Positions 44,525 through 51,857 of a DNA stretch of 64,000 nucleotides are shown piece after piece. Every line of letters starts with the position of its first letter. Position 1 is the first letter of the stretch. The translations under genes were made by a program, and so were the position numbers. The stretch is from Phycisphaeraceae bacterium. GTDB lineage: Bacteria > Planctomycetota > Phycisphaerae > Phycisphaerales > UBA1924. Under the pieces are notes generated by a model. It did no database searches. It saw nothing but the letters and a program-made list of their open reading frames with translations, and had not been told where the DNA came from. The stretch is taken from contig JAJTGZ010000007.1 in assembly GCA_021299385.1 (NCBI GenBank), positions 23,055 to 87,054 of the forward strand, in the 5' to 3' direction.

Positions 44525-45706
44525 TTACTTGCCGTCGGCCGGGGGTTCTTGCAGTTTGGGGGCGACCACTGCGCCCGGGCGTGCCTTGAGGACGCCGAGG
44601 ACGACGACGCGGTCTTGGGGGGTGAGGCCCTCTTCGACTACGCGCATGGTTCCCTCGAGTGTGCCGACGCGGACGCGTCGGACCTCGACTTGGTTCTTGT
44701 CGTTGACGACGAGTGCGTAGCGGCCCTGCTGGTCGCTGAGGAGTGCCGATTCGGGGACGAGGACGGCCTTGGCCGAGGAGATGGGGAAGCGGACGCGGGC
44801 GAAGAGGCCTGGCAGGAGTGTCTCGTCGGGGTTCTCGAATCGTGTGCGGACGCGGAGGGTGCCGGTGAGGGGGTTCATCTGTGGTTCAACGTAATCGACG
44901 CGGCCCTTATAGTTGAACTCAGGCTCGTCGGCGAGTGCGAGTTCGACGGGGCGCCAGGTGTTGGGGCCGACCTGGCCGGGCTCGTTGGCTTTGGAGTCGC
45001 CGGATTTCTCGCGGCCTCTGCGGACGGCCAGGATGTCGCTCTCGCTGGCATCGATGGAGACGAAGGCGGGTGTGGCCTGTACGATGGTGGCGAGCAGTGT
45101 CGGCTCGCCGCGGCCGACGAGGTTGCCGATATCGACGTAGTTTTTGGTGATCCGTCCGTCGATCGGGGCGGTGATGGTGGAGTATTCAAGGTTGAGTTTG
45201 GCATCAGCCAGGTCGGCCTGAGCGCGGGCGACGTCTGCCTTGGCGGCGTCGCGGCGTGCGCCCTTGATGACGGCGTCGATCTCCGGGCCGGCGCGCTGGT
45301 CGGCCAGTTCGCGGGCCAGGCGCGCGTCGTTCTCGGCGCCGGCGAGCGTGGCCTGCTGTGCGCGCACGACGGCTTCGGCGCGTTGCACGGCGGCCTCGAA
45401 CTGGCGTTTGTCGATCTCGAAGAGGACATCGCCCTTCTTGACGCGCTGGCCTGGGCGGAAGTTTACTTTATCGAGGAAACCCTGCACGCGGGCGCGGAGC
45501 TCGACGGTTTCGGATGCCTCGATGCTGCCGGTGTAGGTCAGGTAGCTGACGACGTCGCGTTGGACGGGGTGGGCGACGATGACCTCGGCAGGCGGGGGCG
45601 CGACGTAGGCGTTCTTGCTGATGTCGCGCTTGCAACCGCCGGCGGCGACGAGGGCCGCGATCAGCAGGGCCGCGGCGGCGATGGCAGTCCGCCGATGGGT
45701 TCTCAT
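44525..45706 (-). CDS. AcrA/MexA-type periplasmic adaptor lipoprotein
   Basis: The 393 residues have a lipoprotein signal ending ALVAAGGC, the lipoyl-half motif SIEASETVELRARVQGFLDKVNFRPGQRVKKGDVLFEID, a coiled-coil hairpin (about residues 100-175), the return half YSTITAPIDGRITKNYVDIGNLV and the barrel/membrane-proximal domains (LPGLFARVRFPI, ALVVNDKNQVEVRRVRVG). Its start overlaps the outer-membrane gene stop by 4 bases, so it is translationally coupled. Confidence 0.94.
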   Translation of the reverse strand: MRTHRRTAIAAAALLIAALVAAGGCKRDISKNAYVAPPPAEVIVAHPVQRDVVSYLTYTGSIEASETVELRARVQGFLDKVNFRPGQRVKKGDVLFEIDKRQFEAAVQRAEAVVRAQQATLAGAENDARLARELADQRAGPEIDAVIKGARRDAAKADVARAQADLADAKLNLEYSTITAPIDGRITKNYVDIGNLVGRGEPTLLATIVQATPAFVSIDASESDILAVRRGREKSGDSKANEPGQVGPNTWRPVELALADEPEFNYKGRVDYVEPQMNPLTGTLRVRTRFENPDETLLPGLFARVRFPISSAKAVLVPESALLSDQQGRYALVVNDKNQVEVRRVRVGTLEGTMRVVEEGLTPQDRVVVLGVLKARPGAVVAPKLQEPPADGK

Positions 45707-47400
45707 TTGCCGGCTCCGGGGGTGGTGGGGCTAGTGGGGGTAGTGGAATCAGTCGCGGTGGTGGTGGGGCGTGGAAAGCCGAGGTCTCTGCCCCCTTGCC
45801 ATGCTGGTGCAACGACGTTGCCCCAGTCGGTCCTGGCGCGGAGGCGGTCGACGGTTTCTTGGTTGACAAACTCTTGGCCTTGGCGGATTTCCCATCCGCC
45901 GCCGAGGGCGCGGTAGGTTTGCACTGCGCCCAGCGCGATGGCAGCGCGGGCGGCGACGAGGCTGTCCTGCTGGCGTACGAGGTCGGATTGTGCGTTGTTG
46001 ACGCGGATGAAGTCAACGGCACCGGCGCGGTACTGCAGCAGGGAGAGGTCTGCGCTGCGGTTGGAGGCCCGGACGGCGTCGGTGAGGTAGGCAGTGCGTT
46101 CCTTGGCATAGAGGAACTCGCTGAGGCCGGCCTCGACCTCCCCGGCAGCGCGGAGGACGGATTCTTGATAGGCGGCGACTGCCTGCTCGTAGCGTGCGTC
46201 TTGCACGCGGACGCTGTTCTCGATGCGCCCGTAGTTCAGGATGGGGAGGTTGAGGCCCAGCCCGATGAAGCCGGCGAAGGAGTTGGCGTCGAAGATGTTG
46301 CCCAGGCCTGGCTTGTTGTCCCTCTCGAAGTTGCTGCTGACAAAGCCGGTGGAGCCTTGGATCGAGATGCTCGGGTAGAGGTCGGCCTTGGCCTGGCCGA
46401 TGCGTGCGCTCTGGGCGGCGGCGACGCGTTCGGCGGCGCGGACGTCGGGCCGGCGGCGGAGCAGGTCGGCCGGGACGCCAGCGGCGATCTGCTGGGGGGC
46501 CTCGGGGACCTTGGGGATCGCGCCGGCCTGCGTGGCGAGTTGGGCCTGCAGGTCTGAGGGCGTGCGCCCGAGCAGCACGCAGAGGGCGAGCCTGGACTGC
46601 TGCAGCGCGTTCTCAAACTCCGGGATCAGCGCCTGCGTGTTGGCCAGGGTTGCGCGGGCGGTGGCAACGTCGAGTTCCGATACGGCCCCGGCGTCGAAGC
46701 GTGCTTGGGTGAGTTTGAGCGTCTCAGTCTGGAGTTGCACGTTGGCGCGGGCGAACATCAGCCGTTCCTCGAACGCGCGGACGAGGATGTAGTTGCTGGC
46801 CACCCCGGCGGTGAGGCTGACGAGCACCGCGTCGTAGTCGGCGACGGCCAAGAGGACCTCGGCGTCGGCGGCCTCAATACCCCTGCGGAACTTGCCCCAG
46901 AAGTCCAGTTCCCAGGCGACCTCCAGGCCCAGGGCGTTGTCGGCATAGGAACGGTCGCCGCCGGCGCGGGGGGCGTTGCCGCTGATGCGGTTGTTCTGGA
47001 TGCCGCCGGTGATGTTCTGCGTCTGCGGGAAGAAGTTGCCGACGGAGATGCCGCGGGCGGCGCGGGATTCAAGCACGCGCAGGCCCGCCTGCTTGAGCGT
47101 CAGGTTCTCTGCCCAGGCGCTCTGCACCAGGGCGGTGAGGGTCGGGTCGTCGAAACTCTCCCACCAGCGGACGTTCTCGGCGACGGCGGGGTCGGAGGCG
47201 CTCTTGGGGAGCCAGGCCTCGTTGAGGGCGGATTCGGGGCGCTGATAGTCTGGCCCGACCTTGCAGCCGGAGACAGTGAGGACGCCGGCGAGGGCGGCGA
47301 TGCCGATGGCCAAGCCGGCCCGGTCGCTGAGGTGGGCCGGGGATACCTTGCGTGTGGGTTCGGGTGCAGGGGTGGTGCCGTTGGGGGAGCGGTTGTGCAC
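45703..47400 (-). CDS. Outer-membrane efflux channel (NodT/OprM type)
   Basis: The 565-residue protein is a lipoprotein (LAGVLTVSGC then KVGPDYQRPE, the conserved opening of OprM-type channels). Two OEP repeats follow, each with long helices: TLKQAGLRVLESRAARGI and TLANTQALIPEFENALQQSRLALCVLLGRTP, then RRRPDVRAAERVAAAQSARIGQAKADLYPSISI and a second set (YEQAVAAYQESVLRAAGEVEAGL, LLQYRAGAVDFIRVNNAQSDLVRQQDSL). It is the first gene of a full tripartite pump operon. No regulator gene is adjacent. Confidence 0.94.
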   Translation of the reverse strand: MHNRSPNGTTPAPEPTRKVSPAHLSDRAGLAIGIAALAGVLTVSGCKVGPDYQRPESALNEAWLPKSASDPAVAENVRWWESFDDPTLTALVQSAWAENLTLKQAGLRVLESRAARGISVGNFFPQTQNITGGIQNNRISGNAPRAGGDRSYADNALGLEVAWELDFWGKFRRGIEAADAEVLLAVADYDAVLVSLTAGVASNYILVRAFEERLMFARANVQLQTETLKLTQARFDAGAVSELDVATARATLANTQALIPEFENALQQSRLALCVLLGRTPSDLQAQLATQAGAIPKVPEAPQQIAAGVPADLLRRRPDVRAAERVAAAQSARIGQAKADLYPSISIQGSTGFVSSNFERDNKPGLGNIFDANSFAGFIGLGLNLPILNYGRIENSVRVQDARYEQAVAAYQESVLRAAGEVEAGLSEFLYAKERTAYLTDAVRASNRSADLSLLQYRAGAVDFIRVNNAQSDLVRQQDSLVAARAAIALGAVQTYRALGGGWEIRQGQEFVNQETVDRLRARTDWGNVVAPAWQGGRDLGFPRPTTTATDSTTPTSPTTPGAGK

Positions 47401-47748
47401 GGTGCTGTCCTTTGGGTTTAGGCCTGGAATGCTCTGCCACGGGTTGGTGGCGAGGTCCGAACGTTATTCGTCCTAGCGTGTTGCGATTGGGCGCGGCCGC
47501 GACGGGAGCGCGATGCCGAGGGTTTTGGGGATATGTGGTGATTTCTTAGCCAGCGTAGCAGCTGGTAGAGCGGTGTGCAAACCGGGCGCGTGCAGAGGTA
47601 GTCTGACAAAGTTCGTGCGAATGCGGAAAATGACTAGATTTAACCTTGACAAGAGTATGAAAGTAGTGTAATCTGAACTTGAATGGGCATGCCTCTGTGA
47701 GTCATGCCGTGGAAAGTCCGGGCGTAGGCCCCCTGTGAGGAGAGAGAC
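47401..47748. other. Divergent intergenic region between efflux operon and sorting-signal gene
   Basis: No gene is visible in these 348 bases. The right part carries a clear plus-strand promoter at 47646-47674 and a leader hairpin GGCATG (47686-47691) with CATGCC (47703-47708). The left part should contain the efflux promoter on the minus strand, but I cannot place it confidently. Confidence 0.5.
47646..47674 (+). promoter_or_regulatory. Sigma-70-type promoter
   Basis: Consensus TTGACA at 47646-47651 and TAATCT at 47669-47674 with exactly 17 bases between. The gene start is at 47749, after a leader with GAGGAGAGAG as ribosome-binding site. It is the best promoter match I found in the window. 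Confidence 0.75.
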
Positions 47749-48519
47749 ATGAATCGTTCTGTTGCACTTGTTGGTTGTGGCGTCCGCGCTGGCAGATGCG
47801 CGTTGGTCGGCGTGTTTGCGCTGCTTTTGAGCGCAGGGTCTGCCTCGGCAGTTGAGGTCATCACGCTGCGGAGCGGTCAGGTTGGCGGGTTGCCCGGCGT
47901 TGCTGGCCAAGCCGACGACACCGTGCGTTTCCTCAACGGGGCGAACCCACCTGGTGGCCCGGTGAGCCTCAGCCCCTTCACGGCGGCAGACTTTGCCGGT
48001 GCGGCCGGAGGCCCGGCCGCGACGGTGGTCAACGCCCACCCGGCGTGGACACCTGGCATCAGCGACCCGTTGGCGCGTTGGATCAACTGGAAGGCCGACT
48101 TGACTGTTGCCCCCGACGGGAGCGTGAGCGGGACGGGATATGGCTCACCGGGCTCGGCTCTTTATGCCGTGCCCTTTGTTGTTACGACCCCCGGCGGAGC
48201 GCTGACGGCAACGCTTGCGCTTGAACTGGCCGTCGATGATGCCCACGGGGACTGGTTTGTTGCTGGCCCCAACCCCGACGGGTTGTATGTCAACGGCGTG
48301 AGCACGGGCTTTCAGGGTGGCAACTACGCCTCGCCAACGCTGCACTTTCAGAACATCACGGTGAACACTGGGTTGAACTACCTTTACTTTTACCAGCGCG
48401 ACCTGGGCGTGCTCGTCAGCGGGCTGATCTTCAGCGCGACGATCACCGTCCCGACACCCGGCGCGGCTGCGCTGCTGGGTCTGGGCGGGTTGGTGGCGGT
48501 TCGTCGTCGCCGTCGGTAA
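47749..48519 (+). CDS. Secreted protein with C-terminal sorting signal
   Basis: The 256-residue protein has an export signal (about residues 1-35, ending GSASA), then a beta-sandwich-like domain with FLNGANPPGGPVSLSPFTAADF and ALELAVDDAHGDWF-AGPNPDGLYVNG, similar to domains that bind sugars or calcium in this class. It ends VPTPGAAALLGLGGLVAVRRRRR. It has its own promoter and terminator, so it is transcribed singly. No enzymatic motif. Confidence 0.82.
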   Translation: MNRSVALVGCGVRAGRCALVGVFALLLSAGSASAVEVITLRSGQVGGLPGVAGQADDTVRFLNGANPPGGPVSLSPFTAADFAGAAGGPAATVVNAHPAWTPGISDPLARWINWKADLTVAPDGSVSGTGYGSPGSALYAVPFVVTTPGGALTATLALELAVDDAHGDWFVAGPNPDGLYVNGVSTGFQGGNYASPTLHFQNITVNTGLNYLYFYQRDLGVLVSGLIFSATITVPTPGAAALLGLGGLVAVRRRRR

Positions 48520-48530
48520 TCACTCCCATC

Positions 48531-48564
48531 GCGCCCCCTGGCTACCGCCGGGGGCGCGGCTTTT
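48531..48564 (+). terminator. Rho-independent terminator
   Basis: GCGCCCCC (48531-48538) and GGGGGCGC (48550-48557) form an eight-pair stem, followed by GGCTTTT, 11 bases after the preceding stop codon. Confidence 0.65.
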
Positions 48565-48620
48565 AGGCCTGGAGTGTGCCGGGGTAGTTTCAGGGCCGGC
48601 CAATGCAAAGGGAGAAAGCG

Positions 48621-49292
48621 ATGGACAGAACGATAATCCGCCGGGGTGTGTGCGCCGCTGCGGTTACCGCTGCGCTCTTGGTTGCGGTGGCCGGGACTCG
48701 GGCTGATGTCATCAGCAGCGGTTCGAACTTCATCCAGCCCGGTTTTGTGTACGAGATGCCCGGTGCTGCACTGCCGATTTCCTTTGGAAACGCTGGCGGG
48801 AGTGTGGGGAGCCTGTCGGGGTTCAGAATCATCAGCACCACGGGCCAACCCTCTCCGGTTGGCGAGGCAACTACGCGGAGCACACAACTGGGGACAGGCT
48901 CGATGACGTTCACTGACAACGCCGGGATTGTGAAACTGCTGTCGTTCCAGTATCAGTCGCTTTTGGCATCGCGCCGGCGCGATACCGGCGGCACGCGGGC
49001 GACGATGGACATCGCCGTCGAGGGGATGGACTTCGCGGGCCTGCCGTCGTGGATTTCGCTGCGTGAATGCCCGACGATCGTTTCGACCGGCTTGGCGACC
49101 GTTGAGGACCTTGGCAACGGCCAGTTCCGCATCGTCGGGTCGTTTGAAATCTACACCGAGATCAGTTTCGACAGCGGGCAGTCGTGGATCCCCGCGTCTG
49201 GCCCTGTGCATGTGGACCTTGTGCCGACGCCATCGGTGGCCGCGCTGATGAGCCTGGGCGGGCTGATGGCCGCTCGGCGTCGGCGGTCGTGA
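48621..49292 (+). CDS. Secreted protein with C-terminal sorting signal
   Basis: The ATG at 48621 follows AAGGGAG at a good distance; an ATG 18 bases upstream is less likely. The 223 residues have a signal peptide (MDRTIIRRGVCAAAVTAALLVAVAGTRA) and a beta-type domain (VISSGSNFIQPGFVYEMPG, GSMTFTDNAGIVKLLSFQYQ, VEDLGNGQFRIVGSFEIYTE). The tail is VPTPSVAALMSLGGLMAARRRRS, a divergent form of the sorting signal with Ser after the second Pro. Function unknown. Confidence 0.8.
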   Translation: MDRTIIRRGVCAAAVTAALLVAVAGTRADVISSGSNFIQPGFVYEMPGAALPISFGNAGGSVGSLSGFRIISTTGQPSPVGEATTRSTQLGTGSMTFTDNAGIVKLLSFQYQSLLASRRRDTGGTRATMDIAVEGMDFAGLPSWISLRECPTIVSTGLATVEDLGNGQFRIVGSFEIYTEISFDSGQSWIPASGPVHVDLVPTPSVAALMSLGGLMAARRRRS

Positions 49293-49396
49293 TTGATTTC
49301 GCCGTGCACCCGGCCAGCGCCGGGCGCACGGCTTACAGGCTTGGCTTGTGCCAGGCCCAATTCCCAGGGCCGAGAGGCCCAGAAAGAGAGAGCCTT

Positions 49397-50335
49397 ATGC
49401 GTACGCCCATCACCTTTGCCTCCGTGCTGCTCGGCCTGTCTGCGGCGGCCTCCGCGCAGATCACCATCCCGACCGTAACCATCGGCAACGCCGGCAACGC
49501 CGGGGAGACGACGATCAACGGCACGCGCGGTGCTGTGGCGTACAGGTACGACATCGCAACAACAGAGGTGACCAACGCGCAGTACGCCGCGTTCCTCAAC
49601 GCGGTGGCCGCGACGGATACCAACGCGTTGTACAACATCAACATGGCCGGCGCGCTCGGCGGGATCACGCGGTCGGGATCTTCGGGCTCATACACCTACG
49701 GCACCATCCCGGGGCGGGCGAACAACCCGGTTAACAACGTGAGTTTCTGGGACGCCGCACGCTTTGCCAACTGGCTGCACAACGGGCAGCCGAGCGGCCC
49801 GCAGAACAACAGCACCACCGAGAACGGTGCCTATACGCTCACGGCCACGGGGATCACGAACAACACCGTAACCCGCAACAGCAACTGGCAGTGGGCCGTG
49901 GCGAGCACCGACGAGTGGTACAAGGCCGCGTACTTCCAGCCAGCGAGCCAGGGTGGGGACACGGACAACTATTGGTCCTACCCCACCAGCAGCAACACGC
50001 CCCCGACGGCCGGGCAGGCCAACTACCTTCCCGCCAACATCAACGACACGACCCCGGTTGCTTCTTATGCTGCGAACTGGGCGGGCGTCTACGACATGGC
50101 CGGCAATGTGTATGAGTGGAACGACACGAACCTCGCCTTCACACGCGGGCCGATGGTTGGTGGCGCGTTCGACAACATCGCAGGGTGGCTGACGCCGCTG
50201 AACGCATACGCGCCGTTCGCGTCGGCGGAGCGGGATCAGCTCGGCTTCCGCGTGGTGGCGATCCCCGGGCCTTCGGCCGCCGCGCTGCTGGTGGTTGGCG
50301 GGGTGGTCGCGGGGCGCCGGCGTAGGCGGGGGTGA
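49397..50335 (+). CDS. Secreted FGE/sulfatase-modifying-factor-fold protein with sorting signal
   Basis: Signal peptide MRTPITFASVLLGLSAAASA, then an FGE-like fold of about 260 residues: YDIATTEVTNAQYAAFLNAV, NPVNNVSFWDAARFANWLHN, STDEWYKAAYFQPASQGG, GVYDMAGNVYEWND and a closing RDQLGFRVV. The active-site Cys pair of formylglycine-generating enzymes is not present (no Cys in the domain), so it is probably a binding or structural member. The end IPGPSAAALLVVGGVVAGRRRRR is a sorting-signal variant. A secreted sulfatase is 3 kb away, but this protein is unlikely to be its activator. Confidence 0.85.
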   Translation: MRTPITFASVLLGLSAAASAQITIPTVTIGNAGNAGETTINGTRGAVAYRYDIATTEVTNAQYAAFLNAVAATDTNALYNINMAGALGGITRSGSSGSYTYGTIPGRANNPVNNVSFWDAARFANWLHNGQPSGPQNNSTTENGAYTLTATGITNNTVTRNSNWQWAVASTDEWYKAAYFQPASQGGDTDNYWSYPTSSNTPPTAGQANYLPANINDTTPVASYAANWAGVYDMAGNVYEWNDTNLAFTRGPMVGGAFDNIAGWLTPLNAYAPFASAERDQLGFRVVAIPGPSAAALLVVGGVVAGRRRRRG

Positions 50336-50571
50336 GGCCGGGGTAAGTCGATCGGCCGAGGGCGGTTGATATTCTGCGAGGTAGATGCGGAGGGTGCGTC
50401 GAGCGCGGAGAGAACGGCCGAGCCGGTGGTCATGCCGTGCGCGGTGGTCCAGCAGGGCGAGGGCGAATGGTGGGTTCGTTCCCGCTGGAGGGGATCGGGG
50501 TTCGTAGCGAAGGTAACATATGGGAACTCGGCGATTGCCGTCGGCGCATAATCATGTGCCGTTGATCCTCT
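50336..50571. other. Intergenic region before the cassette, no gene
   Basis: About 235 bases with scattered G+C-rich DNA and no reading frame I can support. It ends at the left inverted repeat of the following cassette. Confidence 0.4.
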
Positions 50572-50681
50572 CCGGCCCCATCGGGGCCGCGGGGTGTAGC
50601 CACGGGTGCAGCGACGCGGCTCTGAGCGTCGCGGAACCCGTGGTGGACGGGGGGGGAGCGCGGGCCGCCCCGATGGGGCGG
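50572..50681 (+). repeat. Palindromic repeat element, left copy (cassette boundary)
   Basis: It begins with GGCCCC-ATC-GGGGCC (50574-50588), continues with a core at 50591-50643 that starts GGGGTGTAGCC and ends GGAACCCGTGG, and finishes with CCGCCCC-GAT-GGGGCGG (50665-50681). The core returns inverted at 51573-51631, downstream of the three small genes. Confidence 0.75.
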
Positions 50682-50716
50682 AGGAGAATGGCTGTTCGAG
50701 GAGTTACACTTTGTCC

Positions 50717-50917
50717 ATGGCCGAATTGACTTGGGCAGAAAAACAGATTCTGGAAAAAGGGCTGGTGATGAGCACTGGCGTTGTTCTAGATTTCACAGAT
50801 CGCAAGTTTCGGTCGTTCGTGATAGACAGCACGGGACTAGACATTGAGGACGCAAAGTACAGGGTGCCAACTCTGGTTCACCACTCGAAGGCGAATCGCC
50901 TTCGAGAGTTTTTATGA
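50717..50917 (+). CDS. Defence-type N-terminal domain, first fragment (AbiJ-NTD-like)
   Basis: A 66-residue product: LTWAEKQILEKGLVMSTG, VVLDFTDRKFRSFVIDSTG, LDIEDAKY and SKANRLREFL. From memory this matches the first half of an N-terminal domain that precedes variable effectors in AbiJ-type abortive-infection proteins (SEK-IL, GYVLDFSN-TF, SKA-R-RAFW). That domain normally continues with an E-D-LVGKLL-LL segment, which here lies in the next frame. The frame ends TTT-TTA-TGA, where the ATG of the next frame overlaps. A TTG two codons upstream could be the start, being seven bases after AGGAG. Base composition is near 50 percent G+C in a sampled line, unlike neighbours. Confidence 0.6.
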   Translation: MAELTWAEKQILEKGLVMSTGVVLDFTDRKFRSFVIDSTGLDIEDAKYRVPTLVHHSKANRLREFL

Positions 50918-51066
50918 GCGAGTCTAATCATGTGGTCAGCAAGTTGATTGCTGACCTCGTCGAGTACGCGCCTCTGTCGGAAAGTCCACCATCGGCAGAG
51001 CTACTGCATAGATGCCAGAACATCGCCGAGCGACTCGGACGTGGGTGGCGAGTGGACCGGTTGTGA
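50914..51066 (+). CDS. Defence-type N-terminal domain, second fragment
   Basis: A 50-residue frame starting at the overlapping ATGA: SESNHVVSKLIADLVEYA, then PPSAELLHRCQNIAERLG. It supplies the second helical half of the domain begun in the previous frame, with register preserved if the ribosome shifts back one base in the T run at 50909-50913. So it is either a separate coupled gene, a product of frameshifting, or one gene broken by a single-base loss. It ends TTGTGA, again overlapping the next start by four bases. Confidence 0.5.
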   Translation: MSESNHVVSKLIADLVEYAPLSESPPSAELLHRCQNIAERLGRGWRVDRL

Positions 51067-51521
51067 AATCGCTCAAATGGGACGTGATCGACAACGCCGA
51101 GTTTGAGCGCCTGGTGTTCAACCTCGTATCCCAAGCCAAAGGATACAGCAATGCAAAGTGGTTGATGCACACGAACGCCCCGGATCGCGGTCGAGATGTG
51201 TCGGTCGAGCGAACTGTCACCGATCAGTTGACCGGGACACGCGTCTACCGTGTCATCGTGCAATGTAAACACTGGCAGAGCAGGAGCATCCGTATTGCGG
51301 AGGTAACCACGCTTGTTGCGCAGATGGAATCGTGGGAGCCCCCCAAGATAGACGAACTCATCATTGCCACAACGGGCAAGTTCACGGCGGATGCCGTCGG
51401 TTGGATTGAAAAGCGGAATAATGATCGCCAGTCTCCCACCATCTTGATGTGGGCTGACAGTCATATGGAATCGCTCTTGGCTGAGCGCCCACACTTGGCC
51501 ACGGAGTTCGGACTCAGGTGA
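51063..51521 (+). CDS. Mrr-like restriction endonuclease-fold protein
   Basis: Starting at GTG 51063, which overlaps the preceding TGA, the product has 152 residues: LKWDVIDNAEFERLVFNLV, then APDRGRDVSVE and RVIVQCKHWQ. This is the PD-(D/E)xK core of Mrr-type enzymes with E13, D45 and Q67-x-K69 (QxK variant). A helix-rich end follows (VTTLVAQMESWEPPKIDELIIATTG). It could cut modified or foreign DNA or act as an effector of the preceding domain. An ATG at 51012 in the same frame would add residues that do not fit the fold. Composition suggests transfer. Confidence 0.75.
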   Translation: MKSLKWDVIDNAEFERLVFNLVSQAKGYSNAKWLMHTNAPDRGRDVSVERTVTDQLTGTRVYRVIVQCKHWQSRSIRIAEVTTLVAQMESWEPPKIDELIIATTGKFTADAVGWIEKRNNDRQSPTILMWADSHMESLLAERPHLATEFGLR

Positions 51522-51857
51522 CACGCTCTGCTCCACCCCTACCGGTGCGGGTCCGTTGAATCATATCGCTTTCCACGGGTTCCGCGTCGGCGGGCTACGC
51601 CACTCCGGCGCTCCACCCCTGGCTACACCCCGTCGCCCCGTTGGGGCGGGGGGGCGGGGTCGCTGCGAGCACTCGACGGCAATCATCCCCGATGATCACG
51701 TATGTAACTTAATACTTACTGGGCCCGATCGTGTGCACCTGAGGAGCCGCCTATCGGCATTGCTGGAATAGAAACCTGCTCGTAATTTCTTAAGGTTGAG
51801 GGTTGGAGCGGTGGGCGTATTGCTTTGCCTACTTCGGAATCTAAATCACCATCGCGG
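51522..51857. other. Intergenic region with right inverted repeat, no gene
   Basis: Besides the repeat at 51573-51648 this stretch contains an A+T-rich segment (about 51690-51800) without a supported gene. It separates the cassette from the oxidoreductase gene, which ends at 51858. Confidence 0.45.
51573..51648 (-). repeat. Palindromic repeat element, right copy (inverted)
   Basis: The reverse complement starts with CGCCCC-AAC-GGGGCG (51634-51648), then GGGGTGTAGCC and ends GACGCGGAACCCGTGG (51573-51588), the same order as the left copy at 50572-50643. The middle differs by a few substitutions and about six extra bases. Confidence 0.75.

Noticed and set aside
51012-51062. Upstream ATG as start of the Mrr-like gene
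   Set aside because: The extra residues do not resemble the fold and the GTG at 51063 gives the same 4-base overlap seen at the previous junction.
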